Shown here piece by piece: positions 45,140-56,711 of a stretch of DNA of 64,000 bases. Both the position numbers and the translations under genes were made by a program. The stretch is from NCBI GenBank assembly GCA_013146195.2, contig CM028377.1, positions 109,196,540 through 109,260,539 of the forward strand, in the 5' to 3' direction. Under the pieces are notes generated by a model. The model worked only from the letters and a program-made list of their open reading frames with translations. It had not been told where the DNA came from and did not search any database. Origin of the DNA: Codonopsis lanceolata. Lineage: Eukaryota; Streptophyta; Magnoliopsida; Asterales; Campanulaceae. The stretch's first letter is position 1; every line of letters starts with the position of its first letter.

Positions 45140-48100
45140 AGCCCTCTTTTGGAATGTTCGAGGCATTGGAAACGATCCCACGGTTAGTCGTATCAAAAGT
45201 TTGATCAAGCTGCATAATATTTCTATCATTGCAATTTTCGAGCCCAAAATCTCCAGTGACAGGCTTTCATTCATCTCTAGAAGGCTGAAGTTCAGGTTCT
45301 TTTTTTCCAACCCTAACGGTTCTATATGGGTCTTCATTAAATCCTGCTTTACCTGTAATATTTTATGTGCTTCATCTCAGCAAGTTACTCTTAAACTTCA
45401 GCATTATTCTTGGTCCTCTCATGCTTTTCTCTCATGTATTTATGCAAGATGTGATCTCCGCGAGCGTCAAGATCTTTGGGAGGATTTAATCCAAATCAGT
45501 TCTCAAACCACTAATACTCCGTGGCTCGTTGGCGGCGACTTTAATATTATTCTCAATCCTTCCGAAAAATCTAGGGGTAACGGTTGGGATCGTATTGGCG
45601 GCTTTGAATTTCAAGCTTGTATTTCAGCTTCCGGTCTCACAGATTTGGGGTACTCAGGCTCAGACTTTACATGGTGGAATAAACAAGATGGTCAGGCTAC
45701 TATAATGGAACGCATTGATAGAGTTCTTGGCAATGCTAGCTGGTTGGATAATTTTCAATCCACTCTTATTCAGCACCTTAACCGTACGTGCTCAGATCAT
45801 TCTCCTATTTTGGCCACTTTCTCTAAAGCTGCTTCTGCGAGGTCTTCTATTTTTCGATTCATCAATGTTTGGACTTCTCATCCAACCTTCAGTGAGTTAG
45901 TCCGGAATTCTTGGAGCCTGCCAGAGACCGGTTCTCCTATGATCAAATTTGCTAAAAAACTTCGGAAGCTTAAAACATCGCTCAAAATATGGAACAAGGA
46001 ACAATTTGAAAATATTTTTACCAATCTTCGTCAAGCTGAGGAAGAAGCCCTCGAAATGGAGTTACTTTATGATCTTAATAATTCTGAGGTAAACCGCTCA
46101 AATCTCATGGAGGCACAGGCCCGCCTTCGTCTGCATCTATCTCGAGAGGAAGGGTATTGGCGGCAAAAATCCCGGCTGAAATGGCTTAAAGAAGGTCAAG
46201 GCAACTCAAAACTGTTTCATGCTTCTGTTTCCCAATCTCATCGGCGCCTTCATATTCATTCAATCCAGGATGTTGATGGCTCTTGGCTGACTAATGCTCA
46301 AGATATTAAGACTGCTGCTATTCGTTACTTCAGTGGGCAACTTTCCTCAGACGCTTATATTCTGATTTCAATCTAGATGTTATCCCCAGTCTCATTACTG
46401 AAGATTGGAATGCCTCTCTTATTGCTCCTCCCGACATTGAGGAAATTAAACGGGCTGTTCTTTCTCTTGACGGAAATAAGCATTCTTTGACCCAGACGGC
46501 TTTACTGGACATTTCTATTCCTTTTGTTGGGAAATTATTAAAGAGGATTTCAGCGATGCTATTACATAATTTTTTTCGGGGTTCAATTTTCCTAAAGCTT
46601 GGACTAGCACATTGATTGTTACTATACCGAAGATACACTTTCCCTCCCAGTTTAAAGATTTACGACCTATCAGTTTATGCAACTTTTGCTCTAAGGTTGT
46701 TTCTAAAATTCTCTCTACGAGGCTCTCCACCATTTTGCCGCATATTATCTCAGATAATCAAAGCGCTTTTACAAAAGATCGGATTATTCATGACAACATT
46801 CTTCTTGCCCAGGAAATGGCATGCCACCTTGGTAAACGGGTCACTGGATCTAATGTCATTCTTAAACTTGACATGGCCAAGGCTTTTGATCGGGTCTCCT
46901 GGCTCTTCTTGATTAAGGTGATGCGCAAATTTGGTTTCCATGAAGTGTTTATTGATCTTATTTGGCGAATTTTGTCGGATAATTGGTTCTCTGTGCTTCT
47001 TAACGGTGAGTCTGTCGGTTTCTTTCCTTCAACTCAAGGACTTCGTCAGGGTGACCCCATCTCTCCCAGTCTTTTTATTATCATGGCGGAGGTTTTAAGC
47101 AGAAGCATTGACCTTCTCCATCGTACTGATCCCAGGGTTGTTTACTCCACTATCAGTGGCTGTCCCATAATCTCCCACTTAGCTTTTGCCGATGATATTG
47201 TCATATTTTGTAATGGTAGCAAGAATTCTCTCCTTCTTCACAAAGAAATTATCTCTGCTTATGAAGCTATGTCTGGACAGAGCATTAACAGATCGAAGAG
47301 CTCGTTTTATGTTGCTCCAGTGAATTCCCCCAGTCGATCCCCCGTGATTTCTAATACTCTCGGCTTCCAAGAAGGATCCCTTCCTTTTATCTATCTTGGT
47401 TGCCCCATCTATTTTGGTAGAAAGAAGAAGCAATTTTTTGACCCTCTGATCCTTAAGTTGCAAAATAAAATCGATTCTTGGATGGGCCACTTTCTTAACC
47501 CGGCTGGCCGAATTACGCTTATTAATCATGTGCTCCATTCTATAGCTATGTACCAACTTGCTGCCATGGATCCTCCTGTATTGGTTATTTCCCTGCTGAA
47601 CCGAATGTTATCCAATTTCTTTTGGGGGCAAATCGATGGTCACAAGAAGAATCATTGGGTTGCTTGGCAGAACTGTTGTCGCCCAACTTCTGAGGGGGGT
47701 CTCGGCATTCTTTCTATTTCAGATTCTATTAAAGCTTTTGGCCTCAAGCTTTGGTGGCGATTCCGCACCTCTAATAATATCTGGTCTCGATTTCTAAGTG
47801 TTAAGTATTGTTCCCGTGCTCATCCTTCAGTCTCCAATCTGAAAGGATCTCATATCTGGAATCGCATGTTGCATTCTAGAGTCCTGGCAGAATCTCATAT
47901 TAAATGGATAGTGGGTCATGGCAAATGTTCTATATGGAATGATCTCTGGCTCAGTGACTCTCGCATTGCTAAGCCTCCTTCGAGCTCTTTGGTCTTGGTT
48001 CGAGATTTATTTCTGGACAACGAGACTCTCAATGAAGCCGCTATTTCTGACCTTCCAATGACAACTCGGAACGCCATTATATCTCAACGTATCTCTATCA

Positions 48101-49225
48101 GTGCCGACGAAGATCGCCCTTGCTGGGATCTTAATTCGAAAGGAGAATTTTCTATCTCTTCGGCCATTTCCATTCTCTCCCCCCCTCGCAACTCTTCGCT
48201 GTCAGCTAAATATATTTGGCACAAGAATCTGCCTCGACACATTAGCGTTTTCCTTTGGCGGCTCTTTCGAAAACGGCTGCCTATTGATGAAGGTTTATGG
48301 TCTAAAGGCTTCCTGCTTGCTTCGAAATGTTCTTGCTGCGCTTCGGGTGCTTTGGAAACGTTTGATCATGTTTTCCTTCAAAGCCCAACAGCAAAGGCAG
48401 TTTGGCTCCATTATCACAATCAGTTTGGCATCACTATGCGAAATCTCTCTATCCAGCAACAATGTTTGACTTGGTGGCTGTCAAAGAATTCTATTTTGTT
48501 TGCTATTATTCCATCTATTATCCTTTGGCATTTATGGAAGTTCCGCAATAAAGGTCTCTATGATTCTTCCAGACTTCCTATTGCAGCTATCATCAATTTT
48601 ATTTCCCAAGATCTGAAGGATGTGTTAGTTTTCAGCAAATTATAAAATCTCTGATCTCCTAAGCTCTTCTCATTTCATTTACAAACGGCCTAAACGTATC
48701 AAAATCCAATCTGTGATCTGGAAGCTCCCTCCTCTTGGTTATCTGAAAATGAATGTTGACGGGGCTAGCAGAGGCAACCCGGGCAATGGTGGTGGTGGAG
48801 GTATTCTCCGAGATTCTTCAGGTTCTTTTCTATTTGCCTTTCATCGCTTCTATGGTCACTATTCTAATATGGCTGCCGAGCTTCGAACTCTTTATTATGG
48901 GATCTGCTGGCTTAACTCCCATGATTATTTTGATGTCATTATTGAGACAGACTCCAAGGCCCTTTATGATTGCCTCTGCAACGGTTTCTCTTATCCTTGG
49001 GAACACACCTACATGTTCAGACATATATCCCGGATCCAAACGGAAAGACGGTTCTCTTTTAGTCATTGCTATCGGGAAGCTAACAAAGTTGCAGACAGCT
49101 TGGCTAATTTAGCTTGTGACTCCGGGTCTAATCGAGAATTCCTCTCCACCGATGTTTTTCCTTCTTTTATGCGGGGTCTTCTCTCTTTAGATGCTAGTCA
49201 AACTCCTTATATTCGTTTTTCTTAA
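45129..49225 (+). pseudogene. LINE ORF2 (endonuclease-RT-RNase H)
   Basis: ATG at 45129 begins MEIKALFWNVRGIG, an apurinic-like endonuclease with FEPKISSD, VGGDFNIIL and DHSPIL motifs. The frame ends at TAG 46374-46376. RT follows after two frame changes with an internal TAA at 46567-46569: PKIHFPSQFKDLRPISLCN, LKLDMAKAFDRVSW, GLRQGDPISPSLF and the catalytic FADDIVIFC (about 47190). Then comes a zinc-binding RT tail (PRHISVFLWRLFRKRLP ... CSCCASGALETFDHVF), a stop at 48643-48645, another frame change and RNase H (KMNVDGASRGNPGNGG, ETDSKALYDC, REANKVADSLANLA). At least three frame breaks. Catalytic motifs remain but the polyprotein cannot be made. Confidence 0.9.
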
Positions 49226-49377
49226 TTGTTATTTCCTTTTCGAGGTCAGGCTCCTCCGTCCTCCCATTTATAAGGGCAAGGCTGGTTGTCCCCCTCAAGT
49301 TTGTATGCTTCTTTTTATTCTAATAAAATCCCAGGTGCCGCCCGGCTTCACCATAACGAAAAAAAAAAAAAAAAAAA
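49226..49377 (+). other. LINE 3' UTR and poly(A) tail
   Basis: Short 3' UTR with an AATAAAAT signal near 49320, ending CACCATAACG and then a 19-bp A run. The A run and adjoining GGCTTCA mark the 3' insertion boundary. Confidence 0.85.
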
Positions 49378-50447
49378 GGCTTCATGACGTGTATGAAGAC
49401 CATTAGGATGTCTAACTCAGCTCATTCAAAAATGGATTATTAATTCAGATATTCTATAATATCAGTTTGAATTATATCCTTCCTAGTTGACTCCTGAATT
49501 CATGGATACACCACTCCATCTTTTTTGAATGTTTGAAGACTTTCGTTTGTGATGTTTACTGAACGGGACAGAGCAGATACACAGTCTGATACATACAATT
49601 TGTACCAGCTCCTACAGGACTGCAACCTCTGTTGTCTTCCACCTGTTCTATTCAGTACCTACTTCTCTCCATACTTCGATCAGATATCAATGAAGAAGAA
49701 GTCTACCTAACAGCTCCTTGCATTTAATGCTCCAAACCTAATAGAGCTGTTACTCACTTCATATTCTCCAACGATCTCAAGATGCCCTAATTTATATACC
49801 TCCATTGAAGACCAAAAGAATTCAATGCTCTAAAACAATTCAACAACTTCAAGTCATATTATTCAGTGCATTCAGGAGATCACAAACTGATGAACGAAGT
49901 TTTCAACAACAACAAGAAGACTGCACATTCATTGCTACTTATTTCATTCCTCTTGTTGTATTCTTTAACTGTACTTTAGCACAGTGAATATTCTGCTTCC
50001 CGGATATTCACTACCAACCACCAAACACATGTCAAATATTTTGTACACGATCCAACATAGATTTCTGTAATAGAACTAGTGGAAAACATAGTGCACTTTC
50101 AAATCCAAGGTTGACTGCTTTGGTGCTTGACGTAGTACTCTTTAAAGTACGAACCATCTGAAAATACACGTGTTCATTCTTCTATCGCATTTACTGTTTT
50201 ATATTCTTATCTGTTCTTTAACTTATTTCCTTCGAGCATTAAACTTAAGAGAACAGTCAAGTCTACTAGTAGTGATTACCAGCAAACTTAGCATGTCTTC
50301 CTTGTAACTCCTCCGCTACAACAACCTGTTATATAGGATGTTAGTACTTTGCTAAAGGAACCTTTCTCAATTTTTTTTAAAAGTGTTACTAGGCTATTCA
50401 ACCCCCCATTCTATCCTAGTATTGTGCCTTTTGTGACTAACAACACC

Positions 50448-50760
50448 TCTCATTGATTCCCTTCTCATTAGTCCCAAGTTGCTCTGTGGTAATCAAGTTA
50501 TTGATCTTTCCTATGGGTTCCCAGCACGCTTCTCAGCCTGCTCCAGTTTAAAGTCTATCAGTTCAGCCTCCTCCAACAACTTTTTCATTTATCACAAGTG
50601 TAGGTTTTCCAAATGTGCCACATAATTTCACTTCATCATGTCCATTATCTATGCCACTGATTTCTAGAGGCATCAGACTCATTTTAGGTGTAGCAACATC
50701 TTATAATGTTATGGTTTGGTTGGGAGAAGTTTTGGGGCAAGTCCTAGACCATTTTGTAAA
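50448..50760 (+). pseudogene. env-like ORF of the SIRE element, part 2
   Basis: In frame with the env-like reading that ended at 43420: ISPKLLCGNQVIDLSYG resembles the conserved block in SIRE env-like proteins. One frame change later, a second open stretch runs TFSFITSVGFPNVPHN ... LGEVLGQVLDHFVKSF to a stop near 50770. The third Gypsy LTR begins about here, but its exact 5' end is unclear. Confidence 0.45.
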
Positions 50761-52840
50761 GAGTTTTTGAGCACCAGGACTCAATACAATTGCATTGTAT
50801 AATGAAAACGATCGCATCCTTCACAGGGTGACATCTTCTGAAATTGACCTTTAGAGCGGTCACATTGTATCATTGGATGCGACTGCATTACCATCAGGAG
50901 CGGTCACATTACCTCTCGAAGCGACCAAATTTGTCCACCTATTCAGTTATGCATAATTGTGTTGTTTTATCTATTCTACCCCCACTTAACCCGTCCAAAT
51001 GACCCAAACACCGCCACCATCACCCTTTAGTCCGAAAATCTGATACCCCTCTTGCCATTTTTAGACATTGTTGAGTTCAAACTTTAGAGAGCTTGAGTGT
51101 GGGAGATGAAGGTGAGATTAGTGTGTGAAATCTCATTCCCAAAGATTCATCCATTCATCCTTTCATTTGAGACCACCAAATCAAAGCCCTTGCCAAGTAG
51201 AGTAATCTCTACAACTTTATTTATGTTTTCTTTGATTTATTTGACTAATCTAGGTAAGTTACTAAACTCCCTTTTTTGTATGCTTTAAGCTTTGTATGCA
51301 TGCTAACACTTCCTACACTTCAAATGCTTGAAATGCACTTAAATTCCATATATAAATTGTTGTTTGGTGATGCATGCAAATTGTGGAGACTTTAAATTCG
51401 GGATTTATGGTTTGCGGTTGGGTTAATGTAAAGATTTGACCTTGATAACTTGATTAAAACAATTATTGATGAATTTAGAAGAGTGATAATGCATATAGCA
51501 TTTATATTCTAGAATTGGAAGATATAGTTACGACTTAATGGAGTTGACCATAATGTTAATTGGGTTATAGTAAATAACATAATCGAATCCTACGAAATTT
51601 GGGGCTCGTTTGTTAAAGGTTTAGCCTCAGAGAAAAATTGGGAATTAAATGTTTGATGGAATATTTATGTTTTAGAGACTTGTTTATTACTCTATTGGGA
51701 TTAATTAAATGCTACCAAATGTATGAGACAATGCATCACCTTTACGAATTGTTAGATTCGTGATCGCCGTGGATCGCCGCATCGAGTCTAGCACACACTC
51801 TCCATTGTTGGCCATGGTGCCCACTATTGTGGCAATACGCATGACTTTGGCTTGCTATGGAACACGACTGGATTTTTTCGGGGACATCGATACTATGAGT
51901 TAGGGTATTGAGGACACATTGGTTTGGCACATGTATTGCAGGAGCAATGCGACAATAGCAGATGTAGATATTTATATCCTTATCTATGTGATTTAATATG
52001 AGTACCTATGTGAAAACAATGTGTTATACATTTATATGAATATGTGCCTATGATGATGGTACTTGTTGAATATGTTATATTATGATGATAACATGATTTA
52101 TTACTTGCTTGAGCATATTGTCATGCTACGTAGTTGCATTTTGGTAACTCACTAAATCATTATGACTTATCATATTTATTGTTTTTTTTGTTTTCCATAG
52201 ATCCGAGCCGGCCGAGCAGTTCGAAATGAGTCCGTCAAGTCCTCGCTAGATCGCTGAGTTATTTTGTAAGGTTTCTACCTTAGATGTCTATACTTTTGGA
52301 AAGGAACGTTTGGGTAATGTGAAATTATGTAAACTTCACAATGGGTAGCAATATTTTTCATATTGTAATTATACTTAATATGTTGTTACTTATTTTTTTG
52401 AGCATCGATGTGTGTATGTCGAGCCTATGTATTTGGGCTCCTATTTGTGTTTTATTCCAATTTGTTGGTTATGTGGTCCTTTGGCATGTGGTGGTCGTTG
52501 AGGTTGTTGTGCCATGTTGTAGAATCGTAGTATAGTGTTGGGTTCCGGCTGTAACGTCGCCGATGACTAGATTTATATTGTGTACAATTTTTATGTTGTC
52601 AATAGTTTCTTATGTGTAAGCATTGCTGTGGCACGTGTTTCGTATTTTGGTCAGGAGGTGAATACTATCTTTTTGGTTGCTTCGTTTGGGCTCGTTAGGC
52701 CGGGGCACCACTTAATTACTTGCTTTCGCAGTTTAATTTGTTTGTTGACATCGCTATTATGGCTTTGTCTTTATGTCCTTATTGTGAATAGGCGGCACGA
52801 CTTTGGAATTTCATATTGGGATTCGGGTCGGGTCGTCACA
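50760..52840 (+). mobile_element. Gypsy-type LTR, copy 3
   Basis: Plus-strand relative of copies 1 and 2. It ends GGGTCGGGTCGTCACA at 52840 and carries the GCAGGAGCAATGCGACA block (51947), the GGTTCCGGCTGTAACGTCGC block (52542) and GGCGGCACGACTT (52791). The left part has a repeated AGCGGTCACATTGTATC / GATCGCATCC theme also seen in copy 2 near 30985. The 5' end is estimated; no TSD found. Sits between env-like parts 2 and 3, so it is inserted in the SIRE element. Confidence 0.6.
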
Positions 52841-53017
52841 ATCTCTACTAAGATCACTTCTCTCTAGTTTCTTCAAGCTTGCTTTTAAGAATGGTTGGAT
52901 ATTCATCATGCGGCCTCTTTTGCTCAAAGAGGGAGAGTAGATGCATGGGGAGATGAAACTGCTGATGATACTTCATCAGATGCCATGGATGAAGGGGGAG
53001 ATGGTCCATCAGCTTGA
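52841..53017 (+). pseudogene. env-like ORF of the SIRE element, part 3 (C terminus)
   Basis: The frame ends AWGDETADDTSSDAMDEGGD...GPSA with TGA at 53015-53017. An acidic, Ser/Asp-rich C terminus is usual for this ORF family. It is followed by about 210 bp of 3' UTR and the PPT, the expected order. Confidence 0.5.
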
Positions 53018-53238
53018 TATTATTTTGGTTGACTAATATCATTTGTGGTGGTGGTTGTTGACAAAAATGCTTTATTTGGTTTGGATATTTTATGTGGTGT
53101 TTGAATATTTGTTTTAGTATAACTGTTTTGAGGATTTTTATTATCTTGGATATTTTTAATTGTCTTTTCAGGGGGAGTTTATTACAGGCGCTCATGCGTT
53201 TTGGCTTTGACCAAAAAGGCCGCAGCAAAGGGGGAGAT
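53018..53238 (+). other. SIRE 3' UTR and polypurine tract
   Basis: The T-rich 3' UTR ends with TTGACCAAAAAGGCCGCAGC, then AAAGGGGGAGA (53227-53237) directly before the LTR start TGTTAG. An additional GGGGGAG lies at about 53171. The same PPT form is present in the deleted Copia at 21267. Confidence 0.8.
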
Positions 53239-54046
53239 TGTTAGTAAGAATAGGCGTGACCTATTTTCCTTCCTTTGGTCATGTCATATTTGACTTAGGA
53301 CACATATTGTTATTGCCTTTCTAGGTACCTTATAGGAAGCTTGATTATTGTATTGTATAAGGACTCAAACTTGGCAACTCCTAAGCTGTAAGAATTAAAT
53401 GTTTATTACCATATGAACTCTTTTATAATCCTAACATTGTCTTGTTAATTGTTTTCTCGCAAGACAAGTTTCGTAGATCTCTATATAAAGAAGTGAACGG
53501 TCATTGACATCAATTACTCAAGTTGAGACTTTGAGAGAGAGATTTCGCACATGAGCTTAACGTTAGGAAGGATTTGCCAGTGAATGTAGCATCATCCAAA
53601 GCATCATTAGACGTGTTGTTCACTATTTTAGTTATACACCCTTTGTTTTCTTTTCATAACCGTGTGTTTCTAAGGGTGTTGTGTATTGATTAGTTCTATA
53701 TTCTCTCATAGGAGTTTTCGTAAGGATTTACACTCTCAAACATTTTGTTTTCATATTGTAATCATTTACAATCTTTTAATTAATTAGTGAAAGTTTTGTC
53801 ATGAAGCACCATTTACAAGTTTTATGCTTCTAGACCTAACTTACAACTTGGTGTATTTAAGTTTGCTTTGATTACTTTATGCTTGTTTTATTTCCATTGC
53901 TTTATTAGTTAATGATTCATTATATGAAGCTTCATCAGAAGCGTCATTCGTGACTAAATCAGTTTAGTCTTTATTATTATTTTTTAAAAAGGTTTAGTCT
54001 ATTTTCTAAATTCTAGCAGCAAAGAATATTTCACTGTCTATCTTGT
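53239..54046 (+). mobile_element. SIRE-type Copia 3' LTR, copy D
   Basis: Starts TGTTAGTAAGAATAGGCG after a PPT, so this is a true 3' LTR. Has CTATATAAAGAAGTGAACGG (53481), CTCATAGGAGTTTTCGTAAG and a GATTCATTATATGAAGCTTC microrepeat. Shares layout with copies A, B and C. The 3' end is ambiguous: TTGTTAGGACA could end the LTR at 54053, but AGGACACC also matches the start of the Tat leader that follows. Confidence 0.8.
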
Positions 54047-54460
54047 TAGGACACCCCTTGACTGGTCGGTTTATATATCGTTAAATTGTCAATCAATTCT
54101 ATGTCCACCAAAAAAAAAATTATTGTAAGATCAATTTTTTTTAAAGAGTCTAAACGATCACACAAAAAAAATTCAAGAAAAAAGAGTCAAAAACTTAAAA
54201 AAGGAAGTCAAAAAAAAAATCATATCTTAAATAATCAATGTGACAGTATGGACAACCAACATTTGAAAATTGTGCAATTTGATTGATCGGGTATTTTCGT
54301 GATATTTATTAGATCGTATGAGCGGTGAATCCTGAAAAAAAAATATAGACCTTTCACCTGAGATTTGTCCGATCATTAAGAAATCGAAATACAAGTAAAA
54401 AACGAGGATCCTATACACCTAAACAAAATCCTCTCTCTTGAGCAAACGAGCCCTTACCAC
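54047..54460 (+). mobile_element. Tat-type leader fragment
   Basis: Aligns with the leader of the Tat element at about 33990-34260: AGGACACC...GGTCGG, A-runs, GTGAATCCTGAAAA, ATATAGACCTTTCACCTGAG and GATCCTATACACC. No LTR precedes it, so it is a truncated piece of another copy. Confidence 0.5.
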
Positions 54461-55009
54461 AATGATAACCAAGTCTACAACCCAGAAGCCAAGAGCCCAA
54501 TTCACATGCATTCCAGATATTCTATCATAGCCAAGTTGTTTTAGATACCATAATTTCGTACCTCATAGCATATATATATATATATTAATTACATACGCAA
54601 AATAGATTAATTAAATTTTGTTTAAAATAATGTAGGATCCAAAAGACAGAAGAAGACAAAACGACAAGCTTTTGAAGAAAGAAGAAATGGAGAAAAGAAG
54701 AAAGAAAAAAAATAGAAAAAGAAAAGGAAAATGTGCATGGCCGATTCCCCCCCCCCCTCTCCAAAACCCAATAAAATAAGAAAAAAAAAAAACCCCCCCA
54801 CCATTTTCCACTTCTATATTTCCAAATGAGTCAAACACTCCACCTTTTTGCCCTCCCTTTGTACCCTAGGTTTCAAAGCCAAAAAAAAAAAGGATATCAC
54901 CCCCACTAACTATCTCTCTTCCCATCTCACATCAACCATCGTCATTTTCACTCTCCATTTACAACTCCCTCTAAGTCTACCGATTCCTCCTTCCTCGTAG
55001 AATTCGATC

Positions 55010-55011
<2 letters not shown>

Positions 55012-55058
<47 letters not shown>
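55012..55058. repeat. (CT)n microsatellite
   Basis: About 23 CT dinucleotides without interruption. The reverse-strand ORF of repeated Arg-Glu here is an artefact of the repeat. Confidence 0.95.
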
Positions 55059-55059
<1 letters not shown>

Positions 55060-56608
55060 GTAAAATCGGGGGCCTAAGGCCAATTACTTCGAACGGGACC
55101 CTTACTTTGTAGCATAGTTTTTTTTTTTTTTTTCCAATTTTTGAAAAATTAAAGAAACAAAGGTTAAGCATGTTATTTTTTTTCTATTGGTAAATCTTTT
55201 GAAAATATGTCGAAAAACATTTTCGGATGTTTGGCAAACACACGGAAAATAATATATGAATAAATACAAAAAACATATTCTAATACTAATGTCCATATTG
55301 AACATAAAATAATGTTTAACTTTAATTAATTTTCCTTTAGTAATCCCTAATTTATCATTAATGGTGTCAAATCAATAAGGTCCATTTTTTTTCAATGTCA
55401 CAAATACAAACAAAAAATTGGTAATAATGAAAAAATGTTTTTAAAAAGAAAATTGATAATATTTGGGACATCCCTAAATAATATAGTGGACACTAATTTT
55501 ATGACATAATGAGTATTTATTTAAATTATAATTTATAAATAATGTGCACAAACTCTAATTATATTTCTAAACAATGTATTTGTTGAGTAAAATATTGTGT
55601 GTTTGTAAATATGTGTAATTGTGGAAGAGGGCGAAGGGATGCTCGAACATTTAGAAAATGAATTCGTAAGTCTCATTTTCCTGAAAAGAAGGCTTTATTT
55701 TCTGTTGACTTGGAAAAGCTTTTATATTGACTACATTTTACTCTAGTTACTAAATACTAGAAAATGAGGAAAACGTTTTCCAAAAGTTATTTTCCGTAAA
55801 ACAAGTGGAGCCTAAGTCTTTTGAAGAAATTAGAATTGGGCATTTATTTTATTTCTTTTATAATGTGTAGGGTTTTTGTGAGATTTTGGGGCCCAAAAAA
55901 TTGGATATTTTTAGGGGGCCCAAGGCCATGACCTCACTTTTCTTATGGCATGGCCGCCCATGCTCTCTCTCTCTCTCGCAAGAAAAAGAAAAATTACTAC
56001 CTCTCAAGACCCACCCTCTCATTTTTTTTTCAAACCCTCTATCTTTCTCAATTATTTTTCATCCAATTCTCTCTAACTCACTCAAAAAAAACCCACCACA
56101 AATACTTCCATCTCCAAAGCTTAGAAGCCATTGTTGAAGTCTTGCGTTTGAGGAACATTTGGAGCAAACACTTGCAATTTTCTCTCTTTAAACTTGTTCT
56201 TCATTTTAAATCAAAGTCTTCCTTGAGCCAAAAATACTACTCAAAATGCTACACAAAAAATATTTATCAACAAGTTTGATATTTGTTGTTTTGAAGAAGG
56301 TATTTGTTTGACAATATAAACAACTTTGTTGACTTTATAATATCTTGATTTTCTTTCCAACTTGCTACAATGTAGGTATTTAATTTTTTTGTTGTGCAAT
56401 TTAGTTAAGTATTTTCTTGTTCCTGCAACATGTAAATATTTTGTATATTCTTCTTTATCTCTTTTCTTTTTTTGGTTTGACTTTCACCAACATACAAGTC
56501 ATTTAGATTGACTAACTTGGAAGGAATTATTTTAGTCTTAAAATCACTTTTACAAAGCTCACTTTGGACACCTTAAATCCTTTTCATTCATGGAATAAAT
56601 GGCTTGCC

Positions 56609-56711
56609 CTTCTCATGGATGGTTGAATGGTTCTCCTATTCATTTTCTCCAACTTTATCCCTTAATCACTTTTCAGTGTGAGCTAGAAAAGTGAGATTTT
56701 GATACTCTAAT
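56609..56711 (+). repeat. Left copy of a 103-bp flank repeat
   Basis: CTTCTCATGGATGG...GATACTCTAAT immediately precedes the Copia 5' LTR. It recurs at 61180-61282 with three differences (TTCTCC/TTCCCC, TTTTCAG/TTTCCAG, CTCTAAT/CTTTAAT). Confidence 0.9.

Larger units (their letters stand above)
43583..49377 (+). mobile_element. L1-type LINE, full length but inactive
   Basis: About 5.8 kb with ORF1, ORF2 (endonuclease, RT, zinc finger, RNase H), a short 3' UTR and a poly(A) tail at 49359-49377. A 10-bp repeat AAAGGCTTCA lies just before the element (43573-43582) and at the tail end (49375-49384) and is the candidate TSD, giving a 5' end near 43583. Domain order matches the plant L1 group with a C-terminal RNase H. 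Stops and frameshifts in both ORFs make it inactive, but all domains are still easy to read, so the insertion is fairly young. Confidence 0.9.
43426..50442 (+). mobile_element. Solo Copia LTR (family F), split by a LINE
   Basis: Starts TGTTGTTTCTC at 43426 and ends GTGACTAACA at 50442. The flanks ACACA (43421-43425) and ACACC (50443-50447) form a 5-bp duplication with one mismatch. Removing it restores an open env-like frame (HERLT + PLIDSLLISPK). Without the LINE it is about 1.2 kb. The last 300 bp match the LTR fragment at 783-1070, including the CTAGGCTATTCAACCCCCC block. No internal Copia sequence remains. Confidence 0.75.
54539..56711 (+). mobile_element. Probable Tat-type LTR, left part
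   Basis: Opens with GATACCATAATTTCGTACC, similar to the Tat LTR start GACACCCCAATTTCGTACC, though the terminal TG is lost. Interior: poly-purine and poly-C runs (54650-54800), a (CT)n tract (55012-55058) and CT-rich leader-like sequence (55960-56070). No ORF. I read it as the front of an LTR whose end is at 62042, with the Copia element inserted at 56711. The start is tentative. Confidence 0.35.

Noticed and set aside
55012..55171. Reverse ORF with an Arg-Glu repeat
   Set aside because: Direct translation of the (CT)n microsatellite.
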